The notes under the pieces were generated by a model. The model searched no databases. It was not told where the DNA came from and was given only the letters and a program-made list of their open reading frames with translations. A DNA stretch of 41,708 bases from Echinostoma caproni (Eukaryota > Platyhelminthes > Trematoda > Plagiorchiida > Echinostomatidae): contig UZAN01043178.1 in assembly GCA_900618425.1 (NCBI GenBank), positions 1 through 41,708 of the forward strand. The letters run 5' to 3'. A program made the translations under genes and the position numbers. Below, in pieces: positions 23,670 through 34,400 of this stretch; within the stretch, counting starts at the first letter, position 1, and the number at the start of each line of letters is the position of its first letter.

Positions 23670-24000
23670 TTGAAAGAGTTTCGTGTAACTAATTTACAAA
23701 GTAATAAAAGGAAATCACATCCAAAATTACAGGTTGCTCTCAACGCAAATAATATAGTGAATTTTACAGTCTTTAGAGCAAATAAGGTCTTATCTGAAAA
23801 GACGCGAGGCATTGTACAGGTGTTGGGACCCGTGTGGTTTTCACCAGCAGCTCGAATCCGTCGAACCATGTATGGGACTAGCCCGGGACCACAGAGTAAT
23901 TTTTCCAACCGAGCACCAACCCTGGAGCCCAGTGCTGAGCTGAAGGAGGTCGGGAGCACGCAACAACGTGACAAAACATTCCGATCACATACTCGGTAAG
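23670..24000 (+). repeat. GC-rich probable interspersed repeat
   Basis: From about 23815 to 23990 the base composition rises well above the surroundings, with CCCGGGACCACAG, GGAGCCCAGTGCTGAGCTGA and GGTCGGGAGCACGCAAC. Frames are open on both strands here (23670-23999 plus, 23657-24073 minus), as expected for a GC-rich insert with few stops, and neither encodes a recognisable protein. AGCTCGAATCC at about 23851 resembles a polymerase III B box, so a tRNA-derived SINE is one possibility. No A box, tail or target duplication was seen. The call rests on composition only. Confidence 0.35.
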
Positions 24001-26431
24001 CAACTGGATAATATGCTTGCTTTGAGATAACTGAATAATAAACTAACAGTCTCCGTAGCTCCGGCAACTGCAAACTGGTTCATACCGTCAGTCAAACCCC
24101 ACAATCACTGCGGGTGGGAAGAATAAAAGCCCTCTAAAACGGTAAGAAGATCATCGGAAGAGGTCCCGTTCCGTAATTTAAGACTAACGTAAGCGATTCT
24201 TGTCCTGCTTAAAAATGCCCTTCATTCACCCAATTAGCAACTTGTAAAACCTACATTCTCTTCTCTGGAGTTTCTTTGATAAGCTAGTATATTGATCCCC
24301 GTTCATTAATCCCAGTTTGGTTACTGGCCTATCATCACCCGTGTATAGACACAAACCACTGAGACTAATTTTTGTAAATATTACATCTCAGTGTACCTCA
24401 GACAGTTTTATCGACTTGTATTATTTCCGCTTTCACTCCCTTTTACTCAAAGCGAAAACGAGGGCTGTATTCAGTCTGCTGAGCGTAGACTTGCCACTAA
24501 ATTAAATTATATATCAATACTCGCCCAGTTGGTAGCAATGTGTGATCAGGGGCGATAAAAATAAATCTGTCAACTGCGATTGTATTGGTTATATTATGCA
24601 AACACGATCAATGTCCATTCTGGTGCCGTTTTAGAGTGAACCGAATAAAGCCTAGCAGAAGACAATTGACAGGGCATTTGCTTCATGTTTTGGTAAATAA
24701 CGAAAAATATCCAGTTTGATGCAATTATTCTTTCCCTCCGATTCAGTGTGCATAAAACAAAGCGGGAAGTGAGATTTGGAAAGCATTACCCAGACGAAGG
24801 CATAGTCCACATATACACTTTACTTTGCTTTACTGCGGCTGACTCTTTGAAAGGATAAACCGGCTCCAGACATGATCACGATCATGAAGTTACTTGGGAG
24901 TTTGGTACGACAGTCGTCCCAAGCGTCAATCGGCGTTTTTCTATTTTGAGGGCGCACTTCTCACCTTTGCACAACCAAGTGTGAACTGCAAGGCAGCAGG
25001 AATTAATCCCTCGCCTCGTAAGTTAGGGGGTCAATGACTTGCGTTTTTAAAGCCCAGTCACATCAATCTTTGTCACAACACCAGCATTTCACTTATGAGA
25101 CTTTTAAGCAGAAGCCAGGTGACCAACCTGGAACACACCACACTCTGTTAGCGCCGCCGCTGTTTGTTCGCAACTGCTTATTTGTTGCGGTATGCCGCAA
25201 CTTATTCACAGTTAACCTTCTTAGGTAAAGTTACCTCCTATCCACAATCCGGAAACGCACCTGGTAGCATTCAGCTCTGCTTAACCGGAGGGTATCCAGG
25301 TAGTCCAAATATAATATTGGCTGTTGAATAAGTGGCTTCACAGACATAGGAACACTGCGGAGAATGGGCATATGAAAAAGTTGTCAATTTGTGTGACACC
25401 ACTCATGTTTCGACACGGGAGAAATTGGTTCCATACGTATCAACATCACGGGGGCTGATGTGAACAACAGCAACCGCTTGAACCACTCTCCCAATATGGT
25501 GTAGCGCTATTGACTGTATAGACTGAATGTAACATTTTGCTCTTAGTCTATTGGAAATTATGTTTGCCTTCGGTCTGTGAGTTTTCGATGTTAGATGTCC
25601 AGCTGTACGTTAGGATCCGAATGGATGACGCCTACTAGATTCAGCCAGCAAAGCAACAACACTTAGCTTCTATTTGCAAACCGTTTCCAAACCTATTGAA
25701 AAACGTATGAGATATTCACAAATTGCCGAACCAGTCCACTAGGAACGGAGAATCCACAATAACGTTTGACTAGCATCAAATCTCATGCCAAGCAATCAGG
25801 TTACATCGTCGAACAAAGTATACGCGAAAAACAAGACTTATACTACTCAATCTTCACCGCGTTTTGTGTTCAACCATTATTGCCATGACTGTTGTTCTAT
25901 CACTCATACCGCGAATATGACCACCATTCGATTTGTTCACCTGGCTCTGTCAGTCAGACGCTTCCATGGGATCGATAGAACGAACTTCAGCGAACGCAGC
26001 ATGTATTCCAAACAAATAGATATGGCGTGGGCATTTTTTGCAACAAGAAACAAGGAGTTATTCTTAATCAGTAACCTTTTTCAGTACTTCGGAACTCACG
26101 GATCACAAGTTTGTGGTCTAACCACTTGCTCACCACTGTCTAACCCAAAATGAAAATACTTCTAACGGAACATTTCTAGATAAATCGTGTACACACCAAT
26201 TGTGGAGCACAGCTAGGAAGCAGGTAACAATGATTCATCCTAGGTAAGTAACATCAGAATCATAAATTCATTAACAATAATATAAATTCAACCAAAGACC
26301 ACCTAGATGCCAGTTGCAATCACATTCGGTTTGAGTTTATCCTCAATGTGATCATTTTAATCACACTGCTAAAGAGATATGGTTTGTCAAAACTCCTTCC
26401 GGCCACTTCGTTAAAACAAAAATTTGCAGAA

Positions 26432-26480
26432 TGATTCGAACTCACATACACACCTGACTGTATTATCCCATTTATCCACA
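26432..26480 (-). repeat. tRNA-like A/B-box fragment, possible SINE relic
   Basis: On the minus strand TGGATAAATGGG (26478-26467) resembles a polymerase III A box. GAGTTCGAATCA (26443-26432) resembles a B box about 23 bases further on. The bases before the B box (GTGTATGTGAGTTCGAATC) resemble those at 6530-6510 (GGATGATGTGAGTTCGAATC). This suggests a second, more decayed copy of the tRNA-like repeat there. The A-to-B distance is short, and nothing else of a cloverleaf is preserved. Confidence 0.3.
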
Positions 26481-27511
26481 CACACACGCATACAAACAGA
26501 CATTAATTACGCGTATTCTATTTCCTTAAACTATATGATTTTGTAACCTCTAAAAGAGTGCTGTATTTGGCTAGTAAATGAGGCACCGAAAACGAGCTTG
26601 TTTGCCAAATTGACTTCTCGTTGCAATCCACGGGTATTTTCCAGTAAAACAAAAAACACAAGATATCAGAAATAATTCAGTGGTAATTATCAGCTTTTCT
26701 ATTTACTCCTTGATATTGTGATCGACCTGCAAGAATCTATTCGGATACGCACGTATACACACAACAGAACGAATCCAGAAAGCACTCACCAAAATTCTCA
26801 AATAGCGAATACTATTAGACAGATAACCTAAAAGACAAGTGTTTCTTCAGTGAGTTAGTTCAAACGTTTTGCGGATTATAACATGCGTCACTGTTTATTT
26901 ATCTTCTCTTTTGGATACAGTCGGTAGGTTGGAACAAGTGTTCAAGCCAAAGAGAGAAAACTATAAAACGCCGGGTTGATCGAAGGGTTCTCATATGTGA
27001 CAAAGAATGGCCTTAAGTCATCCGCACCGTTTGCACAACATGTTGATCCCCACCATATTCAGTTTGCCATGAACCGGTATATTTTTGCCTCTCTGATTCA
27101 CTTTTATTTCCCTATATTAGTTAGACTTTATTTGTGATCTGAAAGTACTACTGATGAAAGCACCTTGAATCTATGCAAGTGTTGAGATAGTGATGAGGAC
27201 AGGTTGCAACATTCTCAAATAAACAAGAGGCCATGTAACAATGAACACAGTGTCCCCCAACAGGGATGAGTTTTGCAAGTATGACTGTGGAACGATTCGT
27301 ACTGGTAGTTCCTGCTTACAATTATGATACCACTATATGACAAACAGTGCGAACAATAATCAAATATTCATCCTTAGGGACAGAATTTGTGAATAATTTG
27401 GTGATAGCACGGGTTGTTAAGGCGACGTGGCAGTACATAGCAGAAATTGTCCTAATGAAAATTGGCAAGCTATTTGGGGGATCAAACAGTGAGGTGTACA
27501 TTTACGGAGTT

Positions 27512-27536
27512 TGATCATTTTCATTGAAAATGATCA
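27512..27536. repeat. Perfect 25-base palindrome, 12-bp arms
   Basis: TGATCATTTTCA (27512-27523) and TGAAAATGATCA (27525-27536) are exact reverse complements separated by one T. It lies in sequence without other recognisable features. As RNA it would form a hairpin with almost no loop, so cruciform DNA, a dimeric binding site or an assembly fold-back are also possible. Confidence 0.7.
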
Positions 27537-28149
27537 GTAGTTCTGATTCGTCATTTCACTAATTTCGCCTAATGAAACTGCTAATAGTCCCGATCATGCC
27601 ACTGTACCGTCGGCTTATGTAAATGGATTGGAAAACTCGGAAAACTAATAAACGAGGACAGAATTAGGGCTGAACAGTTGCTCTCTCAGTTGAGATGGCA
27701 AAGTTGCTTGGAATCGAGACGCTCGTTTTCCCCTCTCGAAAATTCCCTTCAAGGTCATGATCTAAATGTATAGTATGCTTTTTTGTAACAGTAAGAGTGA
27801 TGACGTTTGTGACCATTTCAGAGGAACTTTACTCAACCATGATTTTCCCATTATTAATTCACACAATAAATCAATTCGATGGCTATTTAAAGTATGTGAA
27901 TAAAATTGGACGCTATCGTCTAGATTACCAGTAGAATTGATGCTCGTTCACATCAGAGGTGCTGGAATGTTTTGCCTCGAGTGATAGCTCAAGATGTTTG
28001 GACAGTTGAAATTTTTTTCGGTAAAATTAAACAAAAAATAGTCAAGTCAAATCCAATCAAGAAGCGCCTTTAATTCGTCCAATAAGGGATCAACATTCAG
28101 CTACCACACAGAAAGGATGATGATACGCCGCAGGTACAAGCAAATTAGG

Positions 28150-28735
28150 TACATACAGCAAAGTTTGTGTTTAAGGATCTCAATGACACGATCGGCGTTG
28201 GTAAGAAATCGTGCCATGTGCGGTATTACAAAAGACTTGTGTGTTGTGATGCGTGCTGCTATATGCTTATACTTGAAATGAGTGCTAGATGTAGAGATAC
28301 ACTTGAGGGTACAGAGGGTGAGAAGGGTCTAGTGGTATTCTGATGGAATGTTTGTGGCAAGCCTTGAAGTGCTGTGAAATTATAAACTGAACTACATGTT
28401 CGCGATATATGCCATTTTATCGGCATACGTGTTTGATGGATATGAGTTTGAAGTCTTTGATTAAAAGACCTAGAAAAACAACTGGAGATTTATGAAGCCA
28501 GTAGGGAATTATATCACACAAAGACAAAACGTTTTGGGGTAAATAGCATTTTCAAACTCAAAATGTGAAACGTGAGTTTCCTGAATTTATAAAATGTCTC
28601 GACAACGTGAGGAGAGCAAGAAAGGTTACGGAAAATGGAGACGTCAAGATATTTGATGGAACATGCTCTGCAAACTTGTTCCCCATTGATAATCACATGC
28701 TGGCGAGTGTTCATCACATCAATGTATAACAATAA
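28150..28735 (-). mobile_element. CR1-like retrotransposon relic (RT C-terminal part)
   Basis: The minus frame 28732-28514 encodes MNTRQHVIINGEQVCRACSI, then KYLDVSIFRNLSCSPHVVET and FYKFRKLTFHILSLKMLF. This is the palm-to-thumb part of a CR1-like RT (INGE..., KYLGV-like, LSWSPHV-like). After a stop the next frame gives SPVVFLGLLIKDFKLI, matching SPVAFADLLKKDFKIL of the copy at 1-504. A remnant of the DPSHPL tail is visible further on. So this is the same family as 1-504, with frameshifts and stops. Minus-strand sequence up to about 29160 may be the upstream part of the same copy, but no catalytic motif is readable there. Confidence 0.68.
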
Positions 28736-29479
28736 TGTATAATAATAATTGTATTTTTTTGTGTACTTTATTTCAACTTCGACAGCACCCTGCTCGTCAT
28801 GGTTCAGTGCATACCCTTCACAAACTTATATCTTTCAGCGGAATCAGTATTGTACTTTTACCGAACAATTCTGACTCTTCCTTGATTTACCCACATTTTG
28901 ATTACCGATATGTTTGGTTGCACAAGGGATAGTTAATTGAAACAGGCTTGAAATTCATACATTGTGGGAATCTATAATATTTAGTTTGAACTGACCCAGT
29001 CGTATTTTGACAGGCCTCGGAAACTGCGACTTGATGCAGTATGATTAAGTACTTCACACTCAGGTAGTTCATCCATTTCCCTCGAATGGAGCGCAACGAA
29101 GTTTTTGCTGATCAAGAGAACTGGACTGGCTCGCTGTGTATACGGTTTTATCCCAACAATCATGGTGTCAAGACTAGAAATCCTTTTCTGAAATTTTCCT
29201 AATAGATGGGGCCATTCGTCCTTCTACAGGTATCAAAATGTCATACGGTAATAAAGTAGTATTTGTGGGTGCAATGTCTAAGGTTTTATGCTATATCGAT
29301 CTCAGGAACTCAAGATAGCCAAGTCACGTGAAGTCAGTAGTAACTTTATGCACCTCAGTGGGTGAATTTTTAGCATTTGACAACCTATTTTTGGATGCCA
29401 GTTTACAAAGCATACATAGCAAAACTTTAGGGAGTGAATATCATCTCTGTCAATACAGGGAGTAATTACGTAATTCTCC
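28736..29479. other. Unassigned stretch between two CR1-like relics
   Basis: Short minus frames at 28902-29096 and 28981-29163 may be decayed RT sequence of the relic to the left or the 3' part of the relic to the right. No motif is clear enough to assign them. A minus frame at 29302-29505 is likewise without resemblance. Confidence 0.35.
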
Positions 29480-29999
29480 TTTTCTCCTTTGCAACAAGTA
29501 GACATGCGAGATATTCCAAAACAGAAAAACGATGTGAATAGATATGCACAAAAATAGTTTGAACATTGAGCGTGTGGATGACGTGAATACAGCTGATGAA
29601 ACTTCGTTGTGTAATGGGTGATGCCTATCTGAAATTATTTCTGCAGTAAAAATTGGATGTGCTTATAGATGTCTGTCTATAATGGAGTTTATCAGTTTAT
29701 ATCTGATGATGCCACTACACTTAGAGATGTGCTGTAAAGATCTCAGCTGTATGTAAGTATTTTTCAAAATAGCGGGGAAAATCACACGAAAGCATTACAA
29801 CCAGTGGGAAAGGCATGCATTTATTCACAAGCCTAACAATCGGCTTGTGAAGAACAGAAAGTATTCTTATTCGGAATGAGAAATATGAATACCTTCTAGC
29901 TTTAAAGAATGAGTGCCGAACGCGCAGCGGCCCTAATTGATAATGTGTTAAATATCTGACCATCGTTAATGTTGCTATGGGTTCATGGTTGATAGAAAG

Positions 30000-30915
30000 G
30001 GCGAGAAACCTATTTGCGAGGGCTGGCTATGGTTCATCGGTCATCGGGAAAAACAAAATATGGTGAAATTTTGAGGCATGAAATAAAAGGAAACGGGTCA
30101 AAGACCACTTAAAAACGTCTTCGAATTTGCTTCGAATTTCCGAAGCTTCTTTACAGGTGGGTGATTTGCATCGTAAAACAACATCACCTGCGTATTTATT
30201 TGGTAATCAATTTCGAAGGAAAGGGAAATTGTTTATTGCACAATGAATAGGAAAAACGGGAGAAAATTGCATCTTACAAAACACCAGAAGCAACTGGGCG
30301 AGCAGAAGATTTCTTGTATTCCAGATACATGAACTGCCTTCTATACATGAAATAATCGTGGATCAATCTGCGAACCTTTGATTTCACACTAATCCCGATA
30401 ATCAGATTGAACAACAGCAATCGATCGAGACTGCCGAATGCGTTTTGTAGTCTAAGAACACTGTTCTGACGGTTTTACACTTATTATGTAGAGCCAAAAG
30501 TATTGAGTTAACAAGGAAAGCAATGGCATCAAGTATTGAGCGCGAAAACCAATATGCGAATTGATATATGTCGTCTTCCGCACACGCAGTGATGACCTAC
30601 GGTAGAAAGCATATCTCAACGAATTAAAGCATGACTAACGTGACGGTGATTGGACTGTACTTCCCAAGTTCCCTTTTGGGGACGCGAATTATCTTAGTCA
30701 GTCTCTAAATATCAGGATTTTTCTGTTCATCAGACACTAATTGAAAATGTTGAATGGTGGGGCTTACTGTCCGCACATACATTGGGTACCACGGGTGAGA
30801 GTTCATCCGGACTAGATGCTTTATTCGTCTTCGTTTTCTGTAGCTGTCGGAGGATCTTGGCGTGTTCGATAGTTGGTAGTGGCGTAGAGCTGACTGAGTG
30901 AGACAGGTTATGCAC
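30000..30915 (-). pseudogene. Decayed reverse transcriptase core of the CR1-like relic
   Basis: The palm is readable in three frames. After ILRQLQKTKTNKASSPDELS the frame is lost. DDIYQFAYWFSRSILDAIAF (about 30570-30510) fits the segment that follows the finger. FLDYK is followed by a one-base deletion, after which AFGSLDRLLLFN would follow, giving motif A. ARPVASGVL then precedes a stop where Q-G-x-x-L-S-P is expected. Motif C reads YAGD in place of YADD, so the first catalytic aspartate of that pair is lost. The enzyme cannot be active. Confidence 0.72.
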
Positions 30916-31155
30916 TTTGGAAATGGACTGTTCTATTCAGCATCGAAACTTTCAACATCGAAAGTTTCCCTTTTGTGTTTTATTGTTACTGTCACACAGG
31001 CGATTGACAGCTCTCCAGATGCCACTGCAGCTGACATGTCGCAGGATAGAGTCTATGTACCATTCATTTAAACAATTTATTTGGGATTTGATAAACATTT
31101 TTAACATGGGTTCTCCGTACACGCCTATGGGCCTGTTCTTTCGGCTGGGTAGCTG

Positions 31156-31190
31156 TTTTAGTAACGGTTTAGTAACGGTTTTAGTAATGG
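31156..31190. repeat. Three tandem copies of a 11-12 base unit (TTTTAGTAACGG)
   Basis: TTTTAGTAACGG (31156-31167), TTTAGTAACGG (31168-31178) and TTTTAGTAATGG (31179-31190) follow each other directly. They lie inside the CR1-like relic and explain the repetitive TKTVTKPLLK seen in its minus-strand translation. This is most simply local slippage after the copy died. Confidence 0.75.
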
Positions 31191-31382
31191 AGGGCCGTTT
31201 CAAGTGGGAAACACTGGTCAAAACAAAAATTAAGGTAGTCAGTGAAATGTTCACAGAGGACAGACGTGTTCTGATTCGGGAACACCGAAACATCCACAGT
31301 AGCAATCAGCAATCTTAGCCATTCCAGAATACTCCCACTGTAACATTGGAACATAAGTCCAAAGGCGAACATTTGTTTTCCG

Positions 31383-31479
31383 ATGATTCATAATCGTGCC
31401 TGGACAGACCCAGCGTGAAAATGTGTCCCCACTAACAGCAAACCCTTACGTGATCTGTACAAGCACGATTATGAATCAT
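31383..31479. repeat. Perfect 17-bp inverted repeat with 63-base spacer
   Basis: ATGATTCATAATCGTGC (31383-31399) and GCACGATTATGAATCAT (31463-31479) are exact reverse complements; 63 bases separate them. The flanks do not continue the match. It lies immediately beyond the 5' truncation of the CR1-like relic. It could be a very short inverted-repeat (MITE-like) element of 97 bases or a fold-back arising at the insertion site. No transposase or target duplication was found. Confidence 0.7.
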
Positions 31480-34400
31480 TGAAAAACGTTATTCCATGTT
31501 TAATAAAATCACCAACATATATAAACAAACAGTCTCCTGTTCGTGCTGTGATGAATGTAGAAAAATATCAGAAAACCTAGCAATGCGGGATGTACCAATT
31601 AAATGTTACCAAGAAACATGGAACGAAACCCACGCAATAAACGAGGCTTACATTCAATGACGTGAAAATGATTTTATCCGTCGAATATTCGTAGATGACG
31701 GCAGTCGACTTACTCCAGTTGTTGTTATTGTAACTGGCAACACCGCCTCGTGTACCGACACTCGTGGGATGAACAATCCGTTAATAAGTATATCCATTCG
31801 GTTGTATAATTTACAGGGAATTTGTTTGTGCAACCACAATTCTTGTAGCAAAACACACCCAAGGTTTTTCTACTTTTTTTCCTGTGATGTCTGCTACATC
31901 GTCGACTATTCCCAACAGAGAACGAATGATGCTTGTCAAAATGATAACAAATTGCATTTTACTGATACTGCTCTCTCCGAGACCGACGTGTCAACCTGCG
32001 CGATGTTTTCTTCATCTGCCACCAAGTGTTTTGATAATCCGCTCGAACTTATTTCTCACTTGGTTGGCATAATTCACAAAGGAGGGCGGTTCGTGAGAAG
32101 GCACTTCAAGATTTCATAAACGTTTTTCTGTAGGATAGCATTTAATATCCTTGAAATTGAGCTCCGTGTGATTGATGATGAAAAAGTCTACAAAAAGATG
32201 TAAACATTATTTTCGAGCTAAACGGCATGGCCAAATTCAAAGAACTTGCAGTTGTTTAAATGACACTGGCGTCCTAAATGGACAGATATATCTAAACCCA
32301 AGGTATTTTCATACCACACACACCTTCGCTGATTGAAATGTCTATCGCTCTCAGTAACTGGATTAAACACTTTCTCAAGAGGACACCGGGTTGATGCACA
32401 CCACATGTGACACCCATAGGCTTTCTTGAATCATTTTGGATTTTTAGTTCCGGTGTGCCGATTTATTGTTTTATTTGTCGTATTCTTGAGATAACTACCA
32501 TCATAAGGACGGCTACCTTAATAATTACAGATCACGTGAGCTGTGTATACAAACCAGAATTCACGTACATTCCAAGTTGCATTCCGTACATGTCTTTATT
32601 CTGAATCGAACAAACGGGGAAAGTTATTGCGTTAAAACGTCAGACAGTATGGATGAAATGGTTTTTACAGAAACAAAACAGACTACTCATAAGTTTGTTA
32701 GATTCTCAAATAGAAATCTACCAAAATATATCCTGTACACTTTTGATGGCAGCTTTATTAATTGCATTCCTGCCCTTTCAAAATGCAGATATGATCTAAA
32801 CCATTCCCAGCAAGAATGGGGGTTGGTGCTGTCAAATGTTCTACGCAATACGACAAGAGACTGACAGCCGACAACATACAGAGCAAACCAGTTGACAGAC
32901 CACGAATCACTGAATCGTTTTTTTTTGCACTCATTAATATCCGGTGCAGATTTTATGAATCAATTAGATTATGAATCAAAAGCATTGTCAGCTGGACTGA
33001 TGATTGGACTGATAACACCCGGGGGGATTCGATAGTAATTAGGATAACCAGTCGAATTACTATTGGGTGACAATGTGTACTACTGTGTGTACCCACTTAT
33101 GCAAACATATCTGTGGAAAGGGGGCCATATCTGGTCATTATAAACATTTTATTCTCTATAACTAAAGATACACGCCAACTAGACCGTATATATACCATAA
33201 TAAACCATAAGAACCACTAACAAGACAATAGATATGAAACTCGTACATCTGATAGGCCAAACTAAATGTCCTCGAAACCACATGACCGGTTTCGTCAAAG
33301 AAAAACTAACGAACGGCAATAACCACGAAACAAGTCTTTTACTTCAGAGGAAATTTTGTTTGACCGTTAGGATGTGGCTTATATGGCATACAATTCCCAG
33401 AAGATGATAAGCCAGCGTTGTTTTGGCTAGTACGTTCCAATCACAAAATATCATCCAGAATCATGTGACTGAATCATACATGAATAGCTTCAGCTGAGCA
33501 TGTTCACAAAACATACTGTTTGATATGTAGGTCCGACATTTCTGTGGATAAACGCATGTGTAATATAATAACCCCCACTTAACCATCCTAGGCACAACTT
33601 AATTGTTTTTTTTCTTATTGCTTGTAAGCTATCCTCGGTGCAAATGCAAATTTTCCATTGAACTAGGGTTTTTGCTATAGCTCTTTCTGTGATCGATTCG
33701 TACGGAGCTACATAAATGTATACATTAGTTCGATCTGGTACTCCACATTTCTTCATATCGTCCCGTTTTGCCTACATGCCACTGGGCAATCTAGAACATG
33801 GAGTCAATCGTTTCGTTCCTCTTCAATCGAGAAAATATACTTGACGTAACCTGTTCATGACTGGTAGAGCGACGAAGTCACTTATCGGTTTTCCCTATGA
33901 TCATTCGGTTCTGTTGAAACTGAATTTATTCGATGTATTGCTAAACATTATGAGCTGTTATTTTCTCCCGCATTTTATCTGATGATAGGCAGAAAAATAG
34001 ATCTTTGCGTACATTATGCAATCAAGCTGGTTTTCTCTCTTTTCTAAATTATTTCAGAAAATGAACGTTTCTAAATACAATGGAAATGCTTGAGATAACC
34101 AACAAAGAGCACTGGACAACTGTTTCGTCCTGTTTGGGACTCGTCAGCCATGCGTACTTTTCATGTCCCTGTGCCCCTGTTCAAACATTCACCATCTAAA
34201 AATGAACGTTTTTTTCTCATAATGTACTCCATTAAAACCGAGGAAGCAATCCGTTATTGACGGTTATTTTAACTTTCGATTTCTCCGCTTGGGATGATAA
34301 CTCGTATCTTCGAGCTGAACGAAACAAGAAAGATGATTTTTGGACTGCCTTGGCAATGATCAATTAGTGAAAACTAAAATTCGACCACGACGTAACCATA

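Larger units (their letters stand above)
24001..28149. other. No gene recognised apart from a tRNA-like fragment and a palindrome
   Basis: AT-rich background. 24890-25230 is mildly GC-richer and may be an old repeat. The 122-residue plus frame at 25785-26153 has no recognisable domain. A tRNA-like fragment (26432-26480, minus) and a palindrome (27512-27536) are listed separately. 26473-26490 has a short CA-rich run. Confidence 0.5.
29480..31350 (-). mobile_element. CR1-like non-LTR retrotransposon relic, RT with upstream linker
   Basis: This is the longest relic of the family. Read on the minus strand: EHFTDYLNFCFDQCFPLE (about 31265-31210) and WYIDSILRHVSCSGIWRAVN (about 31060-31000) belong to the linker between endonuclease and RT. 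ILRQLQKTKTNKASSPDEL (about 30860-30800) is the entry to the RT (K-x-N-K-x-x-G-P-D-E). FLDYK (about 30460) is motif A, KYAGDVV at 30197-30177 is motif C, and CKSPTCKEASEI follows. KARRYSYFSFRIRILSVLHK (about 29900-29840) is the thumb, and DRHHPLHNEVSS (about 29630-29600) is the tail, matching the copy at 1-504. The endonuclease is missing, so the 5' end is truncated near 31350. Many stops and frameshifts are present. Confidence 0.75.

Noticed and set aside
23657..24073. 138-residue minus-strand frame
   Set aside because: The opposite strand is open over the same interval, the region is GC-rich and no domain is visible. Open frames here follow from composition.
25785..26153. 122-residue plus frame as a gene
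   Set aside because: Composition is random-looking, with no domain, start context or splice signals that hold together.
31769..32119. 116-residue plus frame as a gene
   Set aside because: Begins with the usual Ile/Leu/Cys-rich chance pattern; no family resemblance and an overlapping alternative frame is also open.
33978..34000. CTGATGA followed by a GAAAA-type run, possible hammerhead
   Set aside because: No stem II can form in the few bases between the boxes and there is no element context.
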